Assembly: GCF_000801105.2 (NCBI RefSeq)
Contig: NC_079517.1
Coordinates: 18,609,579 to 18,673,578, forward strand
Reading direction: 5' to 3'
Source of the DNA: Raphanus sativus
Taxonomy: Eukaryota > Streptophyta > Magnoliopsida > Brassicales > Brassicaceae
DNA: 64,000 nt
The first letter of the stretch is position 1. Each line of letters begins with the position of its first letter. Below are positions 48,334 through 60,537 of the stretch, piece after piece. The position numbers and the translations under genes were made by a program. The notes beneath the pieces are model-generated. The model was given only the letters and a program-made list of their open reading frames with translations, had not been told where the DNA came from and did no database searches.

Positions 48334-50966
48334 ATGGAGCACAACAAGATTGATACAGAGCGTCAAGATTCATACAATGATCAACAGAAATGGGTTCTTG
48401 ATTCTTCTCTCGATAGTAGGGGAGAGATTCCTGTTCGGGCTAGAACCGGAGCTTGGAGAGCTGCACTCTTCATCATTGGTATGTATATCAAACTTTGTAA
48501 GGAGATCCTTGGTATGAGATATTTACTTTATAATCTTATGGTTTAATATATGTGTACATGCAGCAATCGAGTTCAGTGAGAGGCTAAGTTATTTTGGGAT
48601 AGCTACAAGCTTAGTGGTCTACTTAACGACCATTCTTCACCAAGATCTTAAGATGGCTGTAAGAAATGCAAACTACTGGTCTGGTGTCACTACTTTGATG
48701 CCTCTTGTTGGAGGCTTCCTCGCCGATGCTTATCTTGGCCGTTATGCCACTGTCCTACTTGCAACCATCATCTACCTTATGGTAATAACTTCTACTCGAA
48801 AATTCGATATTAACTCCGTGTTCAATATTTCAAATAGAAAAACCTTATTATATAAATTTTCTAATGTTATATGTTGTGGACCTTTTGTAGTAGACTAGTA
48901 GCACCTCTTGGACATATATATATCTCAAATCTCATTAACACCCCAAATTGTTAGGATGGTTGTTCGATATATTAAATTATAACTGTTTGTCAGCATGTGC
49001 TACTGATGCATTCGAACAAAGTGATTTTGAAAATATTTGGGAACCTTAATATAAAGAAAAAGAAAAATGTCAATATTGTGTTATTTATTTTGACTTCAGT
49101 CAAAGCTTGATGGTGTGTTTCTTTTGACTTCAGTCAAAGCTTGATGGTGTGTTTCTTTTGTTTCTTGTCTTTGTTGATATTTTTTTTTCAATTACAGGGT
49201 TTGATTCTGTTAACATTATCTTGGTTTATACCGGGATTGAAACCATGTCACGAAGAAATGTGTGTGGAGCCAAGGAAAGCTCACGAAATAGCCTTCTTCA
49301 TTGCAATCTACTTGATCTCCATAGGCACTGGAGGTCATAAACCATCCCTTGAGAGCTTTGGAGCTGACCAATTCGAAGATGACCATCCTGAAGAACGTAA
49401 GATGAAAATGTCTTACTTTAATTGGTGGAGCGCAGGTCTTTGCGCTGGTGTTTTAACCGCGGTGACTGTCATCGTCTATATAGAAGACCGGATTGGTTGG
49501 GGTGTGGCTGGTATCATACTCACCTTAGTCATGGCTACATCGCTTTTGATCTTTCTTATTGGTACACCGTTCTATCGTTATAGAGCACCTTCGGGTAGCC
49601 CGTTGACGCCGATGTTGCAAGTCTTTGTTGCTGCCATTGCCAAAAGACATCTTCCTTATCCCAGTGATACTTCTCTTCTTCATGAGTTGTCTAGAGAAGA
49701 ATATACAAAAGGACGGCTTCTTTCCACCACAAATAATCTTAAGTAAGTGCATTGCAACTTAAGAGTTACAACTAGAGTCATCGTATACTTATGTTCAGTT
49801 CCAGTTTAGATTCGGTTTTGTCAATGCATAACACTAGTAAACAAAAGTAAAATCTAATTTAATAATAAGGATGGATTTGTTACATGTTCTATTAGAATTC
49901 AAGTTTTTTTTTTGTTTTAATATACAATCTAGTTTCAACAAAAAAAAAAGTATATTATTTTTACTTGGTTTTATTTGTATTGTATTTACCAGTTTCCGAT
50001 CGGTTTCGGATTAAACACTTAATTTCCAACTTCTAAATTTCTTTAGTATCTATACATGGGACTAACTTACAAATGGTTTGCAGATTTCTAGACAAGGCAG
50101 CCATTATCAAAAACCGAGGAAGCGAGAATGTTATGGCCGAGAAGGAGAGTTCTTGGAAACTCGCAACGGTAACAAAAGTAGAAGAACTGAAGCTACTCAT
50201 CAACATGATTCCAATATGGTTCTTTACATTAGCCTTTGGCATATGCGCCACTCAAAGCACAACATTTTTCATCAAACAAGCCATTGTCATGGACCGGCAC
50301 ATTGGTCACAGCTTCATAGTTCCTCCATCATCCATGTTTGCTCTCGTAGCTCTCTCCATGATCATCTTCTTAACAGTCTACGAGAGACTCCTCGTGCCTC
50401 TTTTGAGGCACCTAACAGGAAATGAAAGAGGTATTAGCATTCTAAAAAGAATCGGAATCGGTATGGTTTTCTCCTTAATCACCATGATCATTGCTGCTAT
50501 AGTTGAGAGAAAAAGATTGGATTATACTAAGCACCATCACATGACTATGAGTGCTCTATGGTTAGCACCTCAATTCATAGTTATAGGTATAGCGGACGCA
50601 TTGACCCTTGTGGGTCTTCAAGAGTATTTCTACGACCAAGTCCCTGATTCGATGAGAAGTTTAGGCATAGCGTTTTACCTTAGTGTGATTGGAGCAGCTA
50701 GCTTTGTCAACAATCTTTTGATGACGATTAGTGATCATTTGGCCGAGGCAATCTCAGGGAAGAGCTTGTTCGGTAAAGACCTCAATAGCAGCCGCTTGGA
50801 TCGCTTTTACTGGATGTTAGCCGCTTTGACCGCTGTGAATATATGTTTCTTTGTGATTGTAGCCAAAAGATATACTTACAAGAATGTGCAATCAAGTGTG
50901 GCTGTTGCTGATGGTGGCGATGACATCGAGGCAGCTTCGCTGGCTAATACTTCAAAATATACTTAA
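48334..50966 (+). CDS. NPF5.7: NRT1/PTR family transporter (NPF5.7-like), 596 aa
   Basis: Four exons: 48334-48478, 48564-48781, 49198-49742 and 50084-50966 (1791 nt), in phase with GT..AG sites. The protein is a major-facilitator transporter with the NPF order. Near residues 51-55 is EFSER, the ExxER motif tied to proton coupling. Then come NYWSGVTTLMPLVGGFLADAYLGRY (helices 2-3) and the family motif region ISIGTGGHKPSLESFGADQFE, followed by the helix around YFNWWSAGLCAGVL, a long cytosolic loop after helix 6 (about residues 240-320) and the remaining helices. Arabidopsis At3g53960 (NPF5.7) has about 600 residues, matching full length. The substrate is not predictable from sequence; relatives move nitrate, peptides or hormones. 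Intron 2 carries a small 34-bp direct duplication at 49091-49158. Confidence 0.93.
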
Positions 50967-51878
50967 TATCGCTATTGGTCACCCTGTTATGTTTTTAATA
51001 GTTTGGTGTTCTTATTTAGAAAAAAAACAATCCAAATTTATATAAAAAGAAACTTATATCAGTTCTTATTTGACAACTTGGTGTAGACATGTGACATAAC
51101 TTCCCTAGAGAGCAAGTCGTCTGGGAACTCTTGTTTCCCTAAGGTTTCTCATCTTGCTGATTCCCCTCTGGGATAAATGTCTGGTTTGTGAATGGTGCCT
51201 ACTGGTATCATTTTATGTTGTTTCTTTAATGAGTTGATTCAAAATATTCTCCTTCACAGCATGATTATATCAACAGATATATCAACTGTAGATCCCAAAG
51301 ATATCACTCTACAACAGGGTTTTCATGTTTATGTCAAAAATCATATTATTCACAACTATACATTCTATTCCATGCCTTGCCTAAGTAAGCTTTGCGAATA
51401 TCTGTAGTTTAAAGCAAAAGAGTGAGCTGGCCAAGAACTTCAAACATAAATTAATCTACTTCAATGTATTTTAGCAGTCATACTAACCTGATTTTGATTG
51501 TTGTTGAGCAATGCCATATTAACTAAATGACTAACTCCTTTGGAAAAGAAGAGAAGCTTAGGTGTAGAATGATGTGGACAAACGAAATGTTTCAATTGGT
51601 TTTCATGTTTTTTCAGTTAAAGACATGCCATTTTCTCATTACTCTTAAAAAATCTGATGAATGGGGTATAGGGATCAGCCAAAATTGTTGGATGTCAAAA
51701 TGCATGGATGGAGAGCGTTCCGTCTTAGAGGGAAGAACTCGCGCGGACAGATGTGGACAAAGCTTGTCAACCGCAGGAGAGTCACTTGTATTATTATTGT
51801 GTTGATTCATACTAAGCCATGTGTTTTTACTAGCATATTTAACAAATTATTCACGATTAAATCGAAATAGCTTTTTAA
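50967..51878. other. Space between convergent transporter and oxidase genes
   Basis: Holds both 3' untranslated regions. Short ORFs have no motifs. Confidence 0.5.
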
Positions 51879-53495
51879 TCAAAGTACTATACGTATCCAG
51901 CGAGCAAAGCTAGGAACGCCCTGGTTAACGGCGAACGCCATGTAATACCCTGGCGGAGAGACGGCGCCGTTAAGTGGAGCCGTGCATTGAATCCTGTAAC
52001 GTCCTTCTCCGTCAGGTATTGACGGTCCAACGGTCAACTTGACGAGCCGTTGACCTTGAGAGAACGAGTGCGTGGCAAAAGGCGCGCTTCCCCAGTTGAT
52101 CTGAATCGTCTCCACAACTGGCAACGGCACAGTCACGAACACGTCGAAGACCTCACCGTATCGCACGATCTGCGGAATTTCTCGGATCTCGGGCCGGAGA
52201 TTGGCTCGATCCGGTGAAAGATACTCGGGCGAAAACGCCTCGATGCGTAACTCGGTGGGAAACTCGGCGTTGAACTTGTAGAAATAGTGAGGGTTACTTC
52301 CGGCGAGGAGGATCCGACCGTCGGGTAACAGATTCGCCGTCGAATGGTACATCCTCGGTACGGTTCCTGGATTCAGTGTCATGAATCGCAATCCGATTGG
52401 TTGATCGGGTCGGTATAGAAGCGGGTAAAGACACGGGTCGGATCCCATTTCGAATCCTTGGCTTCCCGCTTGAGCTCCGTTTATGATCAGAATCTCTCCC
52501 GTCGGTAGATTCACCATGTCTCCCATGATCCTCCCGAACGGCATCTCCTCCGTCACCCAAGCCGGATCCTCCGCGGTGGCGACGATTCGACCGCAGGTTC
52601 CGTGCGCCGGTGCGTCGACGGCACGCGCCGTGAAAGCGCCCGGTTGAGCTCCGCCGCATATTAGGATCTCCGCCGTGGAGAAATCTCCTTGGATTGCTAG
52701 CATCGCTGATGATCCACCCGACGGATAGTTCCTCGGACCGCCGTCTAGAGGCGGATATTCTTTCACGACGACGTTTATACGGTGGTCGTATTTGACGGCG
52801 CGGCTGTTGGCGAAGACGAAGAGGTTTCCGCCGTCGTCGGGGAGGAGATGAACGTAAGGGTAGAGATTATCCATCTGTTTATCCTCCACGTCAGCAAGAA
52901 ACTGAAACGGAACGGCGCCATTTTGGCGAGGAGGGTAATACTCAACCGTATTGGTTCCTCTCCCACCGACGATGATAACCGAACCATCCGGTAATATCTG
53001 GTTACTAGCGTACCAGCGGCCGGTTATTAACTCAGTATCTTGGAGCTCCACCCAATCGCAGGTCTCGTTTGGGTCACACGGTTCGAATTTCCTTATCTTT
53101 TTGAACCCGTCTCTATCGCCACCCGTTTGAAGCAAAGAACCGTCGGGTAAAAACTGACCCGAAGAGCACCACGTGTCGGTTTGGATCATCAGTGGTCGGA
53201 TCTGGTTTGTAGCAAGGTCAAATAGAACCGAATGAGCGTAGCAATCACGTTTCAGGACGGCGTCGTTTGGATCTTTCCGGCACCGGTGCCGGCCAAGAGC
53301 TTTTCTCGAGGGACCAATATTCGTCCGATCGAGAAGAACCACCGTATTGAACCGGGTAACTGCCGTGTGCATAGAGGCTATACCGGCGTCTTGTACTATG
53401 AGCTCCCACGTGCCTGGTAAGTCAGCACGTGTGATGGAGAAGAGAAGAAATATAACTACGATTTCTGGAATTTTATAACGAACCAGTTCTGCCAT
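51879..53495 (-). CDS. Glyoxal oxidase-like secreted copper oxidase, 538 aa
   Basis: Single-exon gene on the minus strand. Residues 1-24 form a signal peptide (hydrophobic IVVIFLLFSI, likely cut before DLPGTW), so the enzyme is exported to the cell wall. An N-terminal glyoxal-oxidase beta-propeller follows, with Cys near 110 in DTWCSSGQ (candidate for the Cys-Tyr radical crosslink), RWYAS, and PRMYHSTANLLPDGRILLAGS (candidate Tyr-His copper ligands). The C-terminal domain has a third candidate His in ATHSFSQGQR. Family members oxidise small aldehydes with release of hydrogen peroxide; in plants they act in wall and pollen biology. The match is to Arabidopsis At3g53950 by position and sequence character. 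Met 53495 is the only start that gives a signal peptide. Coding GC is markedly higher than the surroundings. Confidence 0.94.
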   Translation of the reverse strand: MAELVRYKIPEIVVIFLLFSITRADLPGTWELIVQDAGIASMHTAVTRFNTVVLLDRTNIGPSRKALGRHRCRKDPNDAVLKRDCYAHSVLFDLATNQIRPLMIQTDTWCSSGQFLPDGSLLQTGGDRDGFKKIRKFEPCDPNETCDWVELQDTELITGRWYASNQILPDGSVIIVGGRGTNTVEYYPPRQNGAVPFQFLADVEDKQMDNLYPYVHLLPDDGGNLFVFANSRAVKYDHRINVVVKEYPPLDGGPRNYPSGGSSAMLAIQGDFSTAEILICGGAQPGAFTARAVDAPAHGTCGRIVATAEDPAWVTEEMPFGRIMGDMVNLPTGEILIINGAQAGSQGFEMGSDPCLYPLLYRPDQPIGLRFMTLNPGTVPRMYHSTANLLPDGRILLAGSNPHYFYKFNAEFPTELRIEAFSPEYLSPDRANLRPEIREIPQIVRYGEVFDVFVTVPLPVVETIQINWGSAPFATHSFSQGQRLVKLTVGPSIPDGEGRYRIQCTAPLNGAVSPPGYYMAFAVNQGVPSFARWIRIVL

Positions 53496-54860
53496 TTTTG
53501 TTGGCTAAGCTTGAATTCTTGTAAGCTTTTTGCTTCACTGACATGTTTTAAAGAAGATCAAGTGGGGAAAAAGTGGTACACAGTGAATTGATCACAGCCC
53601 TTGATATTGAATGAGATGATTTTTTGATTCGACGATCGGATAACTAAAGACTCTGTGCAGCTGACACAATAATAAAACTAAAAGACTGAGGGTCCTATGG
53701 ACACATTCGATCTAGCTACAGTTGAGTATTGTATTATTAGCTAAAAATAAAAGAATCTTCTAATTTTTTCCCTCAAGCTTATATCGTTAAAAATTTGTGT
53801 TAAGTTCAGAATACAATTGATTAACTTCAAAAGCGAAGTTTATATGGCCATTTTAAATGGATGAAACGAGCTTAGAATCGATTTCTTTTTGTAATTAGTA
53901 AACGTATTTGTCAAGTGATTAGCTAGCAAGTTTCACCCTTTTACTGCTCAAAAGGCATAATCATGAGAAAGAAAGCAATCAACCAAAGATTCTATTGAAT
54001 ACTTTTATGGTTTACAAAATGATTTACATATTTTGGTAGATAGATTCATTTATATTTTGGTATAGTTTCTATCTTTTTCCTTTACAAGCCAATACCAATT
54101 CACAGCCGTTTCATAAAATGATTAGTCCTATTGGTTAACGTGTTCTTTTGCTTATCTTTTCTCCATGCCTCTTCTTTTTCTAATGATCATATCTTTCGTC
54201 ATCTGGGTGGTTCTTGTACCTGGACAGCAAAAATAGATGATAGTTCTTCTACATGATTAGTTGATAAAATAATTAATTAATTTGCTAATTTTTAGTTGAT
54301 TAACTTTTGTGTTGTGCTGTCTGTAGCTAGCGATTTCAAAAAGTATCACCCATTTCTAAATTGCTTTTCAAAATGTACTAATTCAATTATTTTTAATCTC
54401 TTTTTCTTTCAATACAGTTTGTAGGTTGAGGCCATTGCCCATGATACCCAGTTCTACTAGAAACTTGTCTTGATCCATATCAATAGGCTTGATCCGTATA
54501 ATCATGTAGTTACTTACAGACCACTTTAAGAAACAACCATTAATGATGATCTATTTTGAGGCTATAGAATTTTATGCATCCAATTTACGTCTGATGATAA
54601 TTAAAGTGAGGTTATATAGATGTCGGTGTGGATAAAGGACACGTTATAGTAATGTTGTTTCTGACATAGATCTTTACAGTCAGTAATCAAATCTCTACAG
54701 TCTACTGTTAAATGCAATTCAGTTGATCTCAAAATGTTCTAGAGCAACTGTGCAAACCATATGGAGACCATGTTAGCCAATGGTGCATTAACCGAACACA
54801 CACATTTAAATAGTTTTGCAATATGATGACACTTGTTGGTATACAAAACCTGAACTTGGC
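53496..54860. other. Oxidase promoter and intergenic, nothing else recognised
   Basis: AT-rich. No remnant of an At3g53940 homologue was recognised by eye. Confidence 0.4.
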
Positions 54861-54865
54861 TGTTA

Positions 54866-55081
54866 CCTATAAAAGGGGTTCTCAGTTCTGCCTGTCACAA
54901 ACCGAAATAATATAGCACCAACACTCCAGAGATCTGCCTGTGTAGCAACGCAGATTTTTAGCGGGATATAGTATAAGGCATTACTAGGTGGCTTCTAGAG
55001 AAAAAAAACTTGCACCTTTGCATCATATTTTTGAAGCTGCATAATCTCTGGAGCCATATACAGTGAGGAACCATAAAGTTT
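54866..55081 (-). pseudogene. ATG1B: ATG1/ULK-type kinase fragment (ATG1b relic)
   Basis: Two exons on the minus strand. Exon A (55081-55016) reads [22 protein letters not shown], the activation-loop end and APE motif of a Ser/Thr kinase. An intron with GT..AG follows, then exon B (54937-54866) reads [21 protein letters not shown] and stops at a TAA. The sequence fits plant ATG1 autophagy kinases ([35 protein letters not shown]). The ATP-binding lobe and the rest of the protein are missing. In Arabidopsis, ATG1b is At3g53930, near the glyoxal-oxidase gene, so this is likely the positional relic of that gene. Confidence 0.7.
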
Positions 55082-55149
55082 CTGCCAAAACCCTAGGCTG
55101 CAACGATCTGACCTAAGAAAGTATGATGTTTAAGTATGATGTATAAGCA

Positions 55150-55905
55150 ACATTGAGAGCTTCTACCCATACCCTGGTTTGAGATGTGCCTGAAACAGAA
55201 GGCAACAGACTGCATTGTTAATAGTTCGAATCATTCTTTCTGAATTACCATTCTGTTATGAGGTGTGGGGACAAGAAAATCGAAATTGAATTCCTTTAGA
55301 AGTGAAGAAATTTTGAAGGTGAGAATTATTATATTCTCTCCCATTGTCACACTGCAAAGCTTGAATAGTATTTTTGAATTGTGTTTCCACGTAAGTTGAA
55401 AAAACTACAAACTTTGAAAAACCTCACCTTTTCGGCGCAAAGGAAAAAGCCACAAGAAGTGTGTATGATCATCGAGAAACAGAAGATAGTACTTTAGCCC
55501 ACTGTTACTAAGAACTTGAGATGTTCAAATATCTGAATGAATTATTTGAAAAGGTTTAGTAGTAGAAGATCTGAATCATAAAATGAGAGTTTTAACTGTT
55601 TACTCATTTGACAAGCCTCACAAGTAGAGGCAAGTTTGTCATTATTACATGAAATGAAACGATCAAAATTTAAAGAAAACAGAGAACTTTTATTTAGATG
55701 AGCAAGTCTCTTGGGCTATGTGTTTGCGAAATGGAAAGCAAAGCAGCAGAAGTGGAGAACGAGGATGGAGGAGTAGCTGGAATGGAGTAAAGATCTCCAG
55801 AGCTGTTACTGCACAGGAGGACTATTCGAGTTTGAAGATCCTTCACAGAAAACCCAAACAGATCAAATTCAACAGAGCAAAAAGTATGGTTTCTCATCGA
55901 AACTG
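55150..55905 (-). pseudogene. Copia integrase-region remnant
   Basis: Minus-strand debris of a second Copia element. From 55897: pre-integrase text (FGFSVKDLQTR, SSGDLYSIP); then ACQMSKQLKLSF; FLDDHTHFLW; LQCDNGREYNN; SCPHTS, stop, QNG; and SERMIRTINNA. It is in the usual order but broken by several stops and frameshifts. No LTR, RT or RNase H is nearby. It is unrelated in detail to the Copia at 14252-18505. Confidence 0.8.
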
Positions 55906-58022
55906 AAACCGTGTTTTTCTGTCTATAACAAGAGATTTTGTTTTCTTACCATAAACCGGAAAATCCCAATTTTTGTCAAAAACAAAAAAAAATTGCTTTT
56001 TCCGCAACAAATGCAAAACTAATTTTAGATATTTTTATTTGAATATTATAATCATTTTATTATTAATACTCTTATTAGTTTGAAACTTCAAAGTTTTTAA
56101 GTACATGTTTATAAAACTTTTTGTTTATTAGAAGTTGTTACTGTGGTAATTTTTTAATGCAAATCTAAATAAAAATTATAAATTTATGTGAAATAATTTT
56201 TGAATGTGAAAATGATAATTTTAAAATAATTTCAATGTAAATATATTAGACTAACTAATAAAATTTAATATAGTTAAAATTAAGAGATTGTCAAAACGGA
56301 CAAAAATTCAGCATGTTCGTCCATTTGGTATAAAACCATTTTTTATATTTTTCTTCCTTTTACCCTTTTCATTTTTAAAACCTAATGAAATAAATATTTT
56401 TATGTATAAAAAAATTATGAAAATATAAACAATTGAAAAACATCCTTATAAGGTATTTTTTAGTTGAAAAACTTGATAAATATTTTTTTTTTAAAATTAC
56501 ATTATACTAAAAGTAGATTTCGTCTTCTAAGGAAAATATGTTAGTAAAAACTGAATTCCAGATTAAACAAATTCATATACTTTTTTAGAACAAAAAATCT
56601 ACTTTTAATTAAAATTCTAAAATAAAGAATGTGAATTCTACTAATTGTAAAGATAGTTACTTTTCTTGGGGATGCAATTTCTACTTTTATTAAGTATTCT
56701 AGAGTTCCCGGAATGCGAAATCTAGACACTACTCAAACTGCTACATGAGGAAGTCTTCTACGCATAAGAAAACCCGATTTTGCGAAAATTAAAGAAGTTT
56801 CAGTTAAAAAATAATTTAAAATATTTATAACATTCTAACTTCCTAAAACATGTATATTTGGTCATAAAATTTCTTAAAATATTTATAATCTTTTTAATTG
56901 CTAAAACGTTACAAACATATATTTTGATTTTTTTATATATATGTTCAACATTTTTGATATATTTACAAAAATATATCGACTACAAATTATATACTTATAT
57001 TTATGTTTATTTTTATTAACATATTTATTTATATAATCATTTAGAATTCAATTGTGTATATCAAGGGGAATATATAAATACTATTTCCAATGCTATGCAT
57101 GAGAATATTTTATTTTTAATTAAATATTATATATTAAAAATAATAATTGAATTTAAGCATATAAGTTATGTAAAAATATTAATATAAGTGTTACTTGTTA
57201 TAACTACTTATAGTATAAAATTATTTATCAAATATGATTAAACGTTTAAATATTTTAATAAAAGTTTAAGATATTTAATTAATTTATCAAATAGTTAGCA
57301 TAGACTAAAAATTGTTGAATATCAACTAAAATTTTTTAGTCTATATATTTTAAAATATCTGTTTGTAAATTTTAATGTAAAATTTATATAAAAAATATTG
57401 ACATTTTTGTGTGCTCTTTTTGTTACTTAAGTTTTTATTAATATATTNNNNNNNNNNNNNNNNNNNNNNNNNNNNNNNNNNNNNNNNNNNNNNNNNNNNN
57501 NNNNNNNNNNNNNNNNNNNNNNNNNNNNNNNNNNNNNNNNNNNNNNNTATAAAAATTCTACTTAAAGTTGTATTTTATATATAATTTTTAATTAAATTTT
57601 TATTTTTAATTCGTTTTAGTATTTAAATACTTTTAAAATATATTTATTTGATTAATCAAAGGTCAATTATGGAATTATGGAAATATTTATACTACATGGA
57701 TAAAAATGTTCGTTTTATACTATATGGATAAAAATGTTGGTTTTATACTAAAAGATGATAAAATTTCATTATATTTTGGTAAATTTTCCTAAAATAAATA
57801 CCAAACATACAATTAAATTAAAGCGAATGTATTTTAGTAATTTATTCATTGAACTCATCTGGATAGAAATAAAGATGAAAAAACAAACATAAATTCATTC
57901 ATCTAAATGAACCATCTCGATAGACAAACAAACAGTTCTATAAAATCTGAATTGATCATATAAATTGATAATATAAATTGATAAGATGGATGGAGACAAC
58001 CAATGGTTAAACAAACAGCTCC
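55906..58022. mobile_element. Left-truncated second copy of the E2F-array TIR element
   Basis: Begins with a few degenerate E2F-type units (about 55906-56030), then follows 38600-38830 closely in order (TTTGAATATTATAATCA, TAATACTCTTNTTNGTTTGAAAC, and so on). The right end AAACAAACAGCTCC at 58022 matches 39066. A long AT-rich insertion (about 56280-57780) containing the first gap interrupts it. Confidence 0.5.
57448..57547. other. Assembly gap (100 N)
   Basis: Exactly 100 N, a placeholder length; the true distance is unknown. Confidence 1.
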
Positions 58023-58479
58023 ACAACCACTAGCATACAAGTCAGTACTTGACCAATGACGGATTAAAAATTGGGTCAATTAGGGGAATGGACAACTTTT
58101 AAGTTTGAATTAGGAAAATGGGTCACCTCAAGTTTATATTAGGCAATTGGGCAACCTAGTAGAGAGAGAATAAATTTATGACATTTTTAACCTTTTTGCC
58201 TATTAAACTTGGCAAGCTGGAAAAGTAATTTCGTGGGACCCAAAATCCACTTTGCCTATAAAAAATAATTTTTTTCCCACTAACTTTTAACAACTAACTT
58301 TTGTGGACCCCATAAACATTTTTTATTCATTAAACTTTTGGATCATATTTAATATTTAAAAATCATATATGAGCAACTACTTTTAATATAATACATATTT
58401 TTTCATATATAAAGTCAACATAAATCTATACGAATTAATATAAAATCGATGTAAACTTTAAAATTTATGAAAGTTACCC

Positions 58480-58680
58480 AATAAATTATACATTTTGACT
58501 CATAAAAGAAACTTTCATATTTATGAAATCTACCCAAATAAATGATAATTCATAAAATTATGTAAATTTATGGATAATTATCATAAATCTGAGTAAATTT
58601 AATAAACTTGGAAACCTTCATAGATCCTTCATTTTTTGCCAAAATGGCAGGAAAACAAATTTGTCTACATTTAATTTTAA
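58480..58680. repeat. Diverged direct repeat of 60125-60335
   Basis: The block around AATTTAATAAACTTGGAAAC and GTCTACATTTA recurs at 60125-60335 with about one difference in ten bases, and again in the duplicated contig at 62045-62260. A partial extra copy starts at 58686. Noncoding. Confidence 0.7.
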
Positions 58681-59107
58681 TATAGTTGGGTAAATTTAAT
58701 AAATTTGGAAACCTACGTGAATCTTACATTTTTTTGGTCAAAATTGATCTCACACTTTTTGTTTTTGCCAAAAATAGAAACACTCACGAAATGCTACATT
58801 TTTTTCCCAAAAATAAAATGACAAATTGGGATCTGGCAGCAAAGTGCATTCGTTATAATTTTTATGTTTATAAAATGACAAAAATTGTTAATGAAATGAC
58901 AAATTTGTTAATAAAATGACAAACCCTACACCTTTCACGATGAACTGATCTAATAACTTTAATTTTCAAGGATCATATCTACTTGCTAGAACCAATATAA
59001 TCCCATATTGAGTACAACCTGCAGATTTCCAATCATCTCAAGTTCTTGATTAGTCATAGGTAGAACCGTGCTTATAATCTATTGAAAAAGATATCTGCTA
59101 TAGTGCT

Positions 59108-59905
59108 ATTTCACCCCAAAAAATAGAGTTATCCTTAGGTTCACCCCTAGAGTGAACATTTAGGTTCACCCAACAATTAGAAATCAAGTATTTCATAATT
59201 AAAATTTTTTAAAAAAGAAAAGAAAATATTGCCAAGTTATATTATGTTTTTAAAATAAATAAAATAAAAACAAATAAAAATAATAGCCGTTACAAAAAAT
59301 GAATTTTTGAAAACTATTTTTAATATCGTCAAAAAACACTAAACCCTAAACCCTAAATCCTAAACCCTAAACCCTTGGGTATACCCTAAACCCTTGGATA
59401 ATTTTAAACTCTAAACCCTAAACCCTAAATTCTAAACCCTAAACCCTAAATCCTAAACCCTAAACCCTTGTGTATACCCTAAACCCTTGGATAATTTTAA
59501 ACTCTAAACCCTAAACCCTAAATTCTAAACCCTAAACCCTTGGATAAATCATAAACACTTGGATAATCCTAAATTCTAAATCAAAAACACTAAACACTAA
59601 AACATTAAATCTTAAAAATACTATTATGGTTTAATGTTTTTAATTTAGGGTTTAGTATTTATCCAAGGGTTTAGGATTTAGAGTTTAGAGTTTAGTGTTT
59701 TGTTGACGAAATTAAAATCTTTTTAAAAATCTTTTTTTGCATATATTATTATTTTTATTTTTTAATATTTTTATTTTAAAAGTGTAATATAACTCGACAA
59801 TATTTTGTTTACTTTTTTAAAAGATATCAATTGTGAAATGAGTGATTTCTATTGGTTGGTGAACCTTAAGGTTTACTCTAGGGGTACACCAATATTAAGT
59901 CCAAA
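59108..59905. mobile_element. Foldback element with telomere-like core
   Basis: Left arm (about 59108-59290) and right arm (about 59735-59905) are diverged reverse complements for about 180 bp (left GGTTCACCCCTAGAGTGAAC, right GGTTTACTCTAGGGGTACAC). The core is rich in CCCTAAA (59339-59600) with its complement TTTAGGG at 59640-59700. No transposase. This is a foldback or long-TIR DNA element of unassigned type. Confidence 0.65.
59339..59600. repeat. Interstitial telomere-like repeats
   Basis: Runs of CCCTAAA, the plant telomere unit, mixed with CCTTGGGTATA and CCTAAATC variants. Interrupted and inside the foldback element, so not a chromosome end. Confidence 0.8.
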
Positions 59906-60049
59906 AAATATAGGATAATTTGGTGCCTCCATGTCAAGTATCTAGTGATTTTTATGTCTTAAGAAGTTAAGACTCAACCTGAATTTGACCAAATTCTCTC
60001 GCATAAACTTCTTATCTTAAATATTTAAAATCATCAACAAAACACTAAA

Positions 60050-60500
60050 CATAAACTCCTAAACTCTAAACCATGAATCCTAAATCCGGAACCCTTGGGT
60101 AAATCCGGAACCCTTGGGTAAATTCAGAATCCGAATAAATTATACATTTTGACCCATAAAGAAACTTTCATATTTATGAAATTTACCCAAATAAATGATA
60201 AATTATTCATAAAATTATATAAATTTATGGGTAATTTTCATAAATCTGGGTAAATTTAATAAACTTGGAAACCTACATGGATCTTTCATTTTTTGTCAAA
60301 ATGGTAGGAAGAACAAATTTGTCTACATTTATCTTAAATATTAAAAATCATCAACAAAACACTAAACCTAAAATCCTAAACTCTAAACCTTGAATCCTAA
60401 ATCCGGAACCCTTGGGTAAATCCAGAACCATTGGGTAAATCCAGAATCCGAAACAATATGGAACCCTTGGGTAAATCTGGAACCCTATGCCTAACGTTTA
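60050..60500. repeat. GGTAAATCCGGAACCCTT-type repeat region
   Basis: Short direct repeats of GGAACCCTTGGGTAAATC occur several times on either side of the block shared with 58480-58680. Noncoding. Confidence 0.6.
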
Positions 60501-60537
60501 ATACAATCTAATTCACTATAACTCAAGAAATAAGTAT

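Noticed and set aside
52294..52994. ORFs of 70-121 codons overlapping the oxidase gene
   Set aside because: Other-frame or antisense shadows in GC-rich coding sequence.
59339..59600. A true telomere or chromosome end
   Set aside because: CCCTAAA runs are interrupted, flanked by ordinary sequence and lie within inverted arms.
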